From: Nitriliruptoraceae bacterium
GTDB taxonomy: Bacteria > Actinomycetota > Nitriliruptoria > Nitriliruptorales > Nitriliruptoraceae
Length of the DNA stretch: 7,125 nt
Assembly (NCBI GenBank): GCA_007116505.1
Contig: SKII01000116.1
Location: 1-7,125 of the forward strand
Reading direction: 5' to 3'
Positions within the stretch are counted from its first letter, which is position 1. The number at the start of each line of letters is the position of its first letter. Positions 5,870-7,125 of this stretch are shown here, piece by piece. The position numbers and the translations under genes were made by a program. Under the pieces are notes generated by a model. That model had not been told where the DNA came from and did not search any database. It saw only the letters and a program-made list of their open reading frames with translations.

Positions 5870-6984
5870 GCGGACGCTTCGCCATCCCGTCCCTCGTGGT
5901 CGTGAAGGTCGGGTCGTCGTCGCTCCGCGACGCGGACGGTCACCTCGACCGCGCGCAGGTCGCGGACCTCTCGGGGCAGGTCGCCGGCCTCCGTGCGCAG
6001 GGCGTCCGGGTGGTCATCGTCTCCTCCGGCGCCGTCGCGGCGGGCATGGGGCGCCTCGGGCTCGCCCAGCGCCCGACGGACACGCCGACGCTGCAGGCCG
6101 CCGCGGCCGCGGGGCAGGGCGCGCTCGTGCATGCCTACCAGCAGGTGCTCGACGAGCACGGGCTCATCGGGGCGCAGCTCCTGCTCAGCCAGGACGACTT
6201 CGTCATCCGGCGCCGGTACCTCAACGCGCGGACATCGCTGCGACGCCTCCTCGAGTTCGGGGCCGTGCCGATCATCAACGAGAACGACGCGATCGCGACC
6301 GACGAGCTCACCTACGGCGACAACGACCACCTGGCTGCGCTCGTCGCCTCGATGCTCGGCGCGGACCTGCTGGTGCTCCTCAGCGACGTCGAGGGGATGC
6401 TGGACCGGCCGCCGTCCGAGCCCGGCGCGACGCTCGTGCGGACCGTGGAGGACCCCGACGCCGTGGACCTCACGCGCATCGGCGGTGCCGGCACCGTCGT
6501 CGGGTCGGGTGGCATGCGCACGAAGATCGGCGCGGCGCAGGTCGCGGTGCGCAGCGGCATGCACGTGGTCATCGCCGACGCTCGGCGCGCGGACGTCATC
6601 GGCGCGGTCGCGCGAGGCGAGGACGTCGGTACGTGGTTCGTGGCCCGCGAGGGGCGGATGGACGCGCGCCGGCTGTGGATCGCCTTCGCGCTGCGCGTGC
6701 GCGGCCGCGTCCACGTCGACGCCGGTGCCGTGCGGGCGCTCGCTCAAGGGACGGCGTCGCTGCTCGGTGTCGGGGTGACCGGCTGCGACGGCGAGTTCGC
6801 CCCCGGGGACGCGGTCGAGGTCGTCGCGCCTGACGGGACCGTGCTCGCCCGCGGCCTCACGACCTACGACGCGGCCGACGTGCGGCGTCTCGCGGGACTC
6901 GCCACCGACGTGGCAGTGGCGACGCTCGGCGCCGGCTTCGGTCGCGAGGTCGTGCACCGCGACGACCTGGTCGTGCTCGGCTGA
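5866..6984 (+). CDS. proB: Glutamate 5-kinase
   Basis: A 372-residue enzyme that phosphorylates glutamate with ATP, the first and usually proline-inhibited step of proline synthesis, in the cytoplasm. Residues 1-255 form the amino acid kinase domain: VKVGSSSL with K14, SSGAVAAGMGRLG at 53-65, SQDDF and RRRYLNA at 108-121, NEND at 138-141, YGDND at 150-154, LLSDVEGM at 171-178, and GSGGMRTKIGAA at 213-224 with K220. Residues about 278-350 are a C-terminal PUA domain (VHVDAGAVRAL, GEFAPGDAVEV), as in the long ProB form of E. coli. GTG start inside the obg stop (GTGA overlap); GGAGG at 5854-5858, 7 nt upstream, lies within obg, so translation is coupled. proA does not follow; the next gene is convergent, so proA must be elsewhere. 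Confidence 0.97.
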   Translation: MSGRFAIPSLVVVKVGSSSLRDADGHLDRAQVADLSGQVAGLRAQGVRVVIVSSGAVAAGMGRLGLAQRPTDTPTLQAAAAAGQGALVHAYQQVLDEHGLIGAQLLLSQDDFVIRRRYLNARTSLRRLLEFGAVPIINENDAIATDELTYGDNDHLAALVASMLGADLLVLLSDVEGMLDRPPSEPGATLVRTVEDPDAVDLTRIGGAGTVVGSGGMRTKIGAAQVAVRSGMHVVIADARRADVIGAVARGEDVGTWFVAREGRMDARRLWIAFALRVRGRVHVDAGAVRALAQGTASLLGVGVTGCDGEFAPGDAVEVVAPDGTVLARGLTTYDAADVRRLAGLATDVAVATLGAGFGREVVHRDDLVVLG

Positions 6985-7008
6985 CGCTCCCCGCCTCGCC
7001 TCGGTCCG

Positions 7009-7125
7009 TCAGGCGGTCGGGTCGAGGAGGAGCTTCCCTACGGTCCTGCGGGCGCGCAGGTCCTCGTGGGCGCGCCGCGCCTGCGAGAGCGGGTAGGTCT
7101 CCCCGATGACGGCGCGCAGCTCGCC
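7009..7125 (-). CDS. Zinc-type alcohol dehydrogenase/quinone oxidoreductase, C-terminal fragment
   Basis: Only the last 38 codons are in the window; the gene enters from the right edge and ends with TGA (complement of 7009-7011). The peptide contains IGETYPLSQARRAHEDL and then TVGKLLLDP, the classic end of medium-chain dehydrogenase/reductase proteins of the quinone oxidoreductase (Qor) type, where Y-P-L-x-x-A-x-x-A-H is followed by G-K-(L/I/V)-(V/L)-L. Such enzymes reduce quinones or enoyl-type substrates with NADPH. The subfamily and substrate cannot be decided from this piece. It is convergent with proB, separated by 24 bp, and has no evident link to proline synthesis. Confidence 0.8.
   Translation of the reverse strand, partial: GELRAVIGETYPLSQARRAHEDLRARRTVGKLLLDPTA

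Noticed and set aside
5626..6957. A 443-codon minus-strand open frame opposite proB
   Set aside because: ProB is complete on the plus strand; the antisense frame is His/Arg/Asp-rich, without motifs or a convincing ribosome binding site.
6991..7016. Inverted repeat CCGCCT/AGGCGG between proB and the convergent gene, as a bidirectional terminator
   Set aside because: The stem is only 6 bp with a 14-nt loop, has no T-run on either side and overlaps the end of the oxidoreductase gene; too weak to call.

Overview
The window is very GC-rich bacterial DNA with strong third-position G/C bias, Shine-Dalgarno-led genes and three GTG starts. Gene order and protein features point to the Actinobacteria (Actinomycetota). 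The backbone rne - rplU - rpmA - obg - proB is the arrangement known from Mycobacterium and Streptomyces. The very long N-terminal extension of the RNase E/G gene also fits that phylum. The short RNase E core and the unusual neighbours hint at a lineage away from the best-studied genera, but this cannot be placed more finely from 7 kb.

Layout, left to right. (1) 2-1795 (+): RNase E/G, open at the left edge, with a highly charged disordered N-terminal region, a complete catalytic core and a C-terminus that stops just after the zinc-link cysteines. (2) 1815-3488 (+): an aldehyde dehydrogenase superfamily enzyme of unknown substrate, 19 bp behind rne and probably co-transcribed with it. (3) 3489-3728: a 240-bp non-coding gap holding three 11-bp tandem repeats, a GC hairpin, a good sigma70-type promoter and a leader of about 113 nt for the ribosomal protein genes. 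(4) 3729-4031 rplU (L21) and 4081-4338 rpmA (L27), with a perfect 8-bp hairpin between them and a terminator-like hairpin after them. (5) 4427-5869 obg, overlapping by 4 nt with 5866-6984 proB, so these two are translationally coupled. (6) 7009-7125 (-): the C-terminal end of a zinc-type alcohol dehydrogenase/quinone oxidoreductase, convergent with proB.

How they fit together: most of the window is growth-linked housekeeping. It covers RNA processing and decay (RNase E), large ribosomal subunit proteins (L21, L27), the Obg GTPase that monitors 50S assembly, and the first step of proline synthesis (ProB). The aldehyde dehydrogenase and the oxidoreductase are the accessory elements around this conserved core.

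I did not find an undescribed multi-gene system, CRISPR array, mobile element, tRNA or rRNA. The points most worth a second look are the aldehyde dehydrogenase lodged between rne and rplU, the unusual architecture of the RNase E (charged repeats, an internal low-complexity insert, an abrupt end), and the structured DNA/RNA in the gaps around rplU and rpmA.
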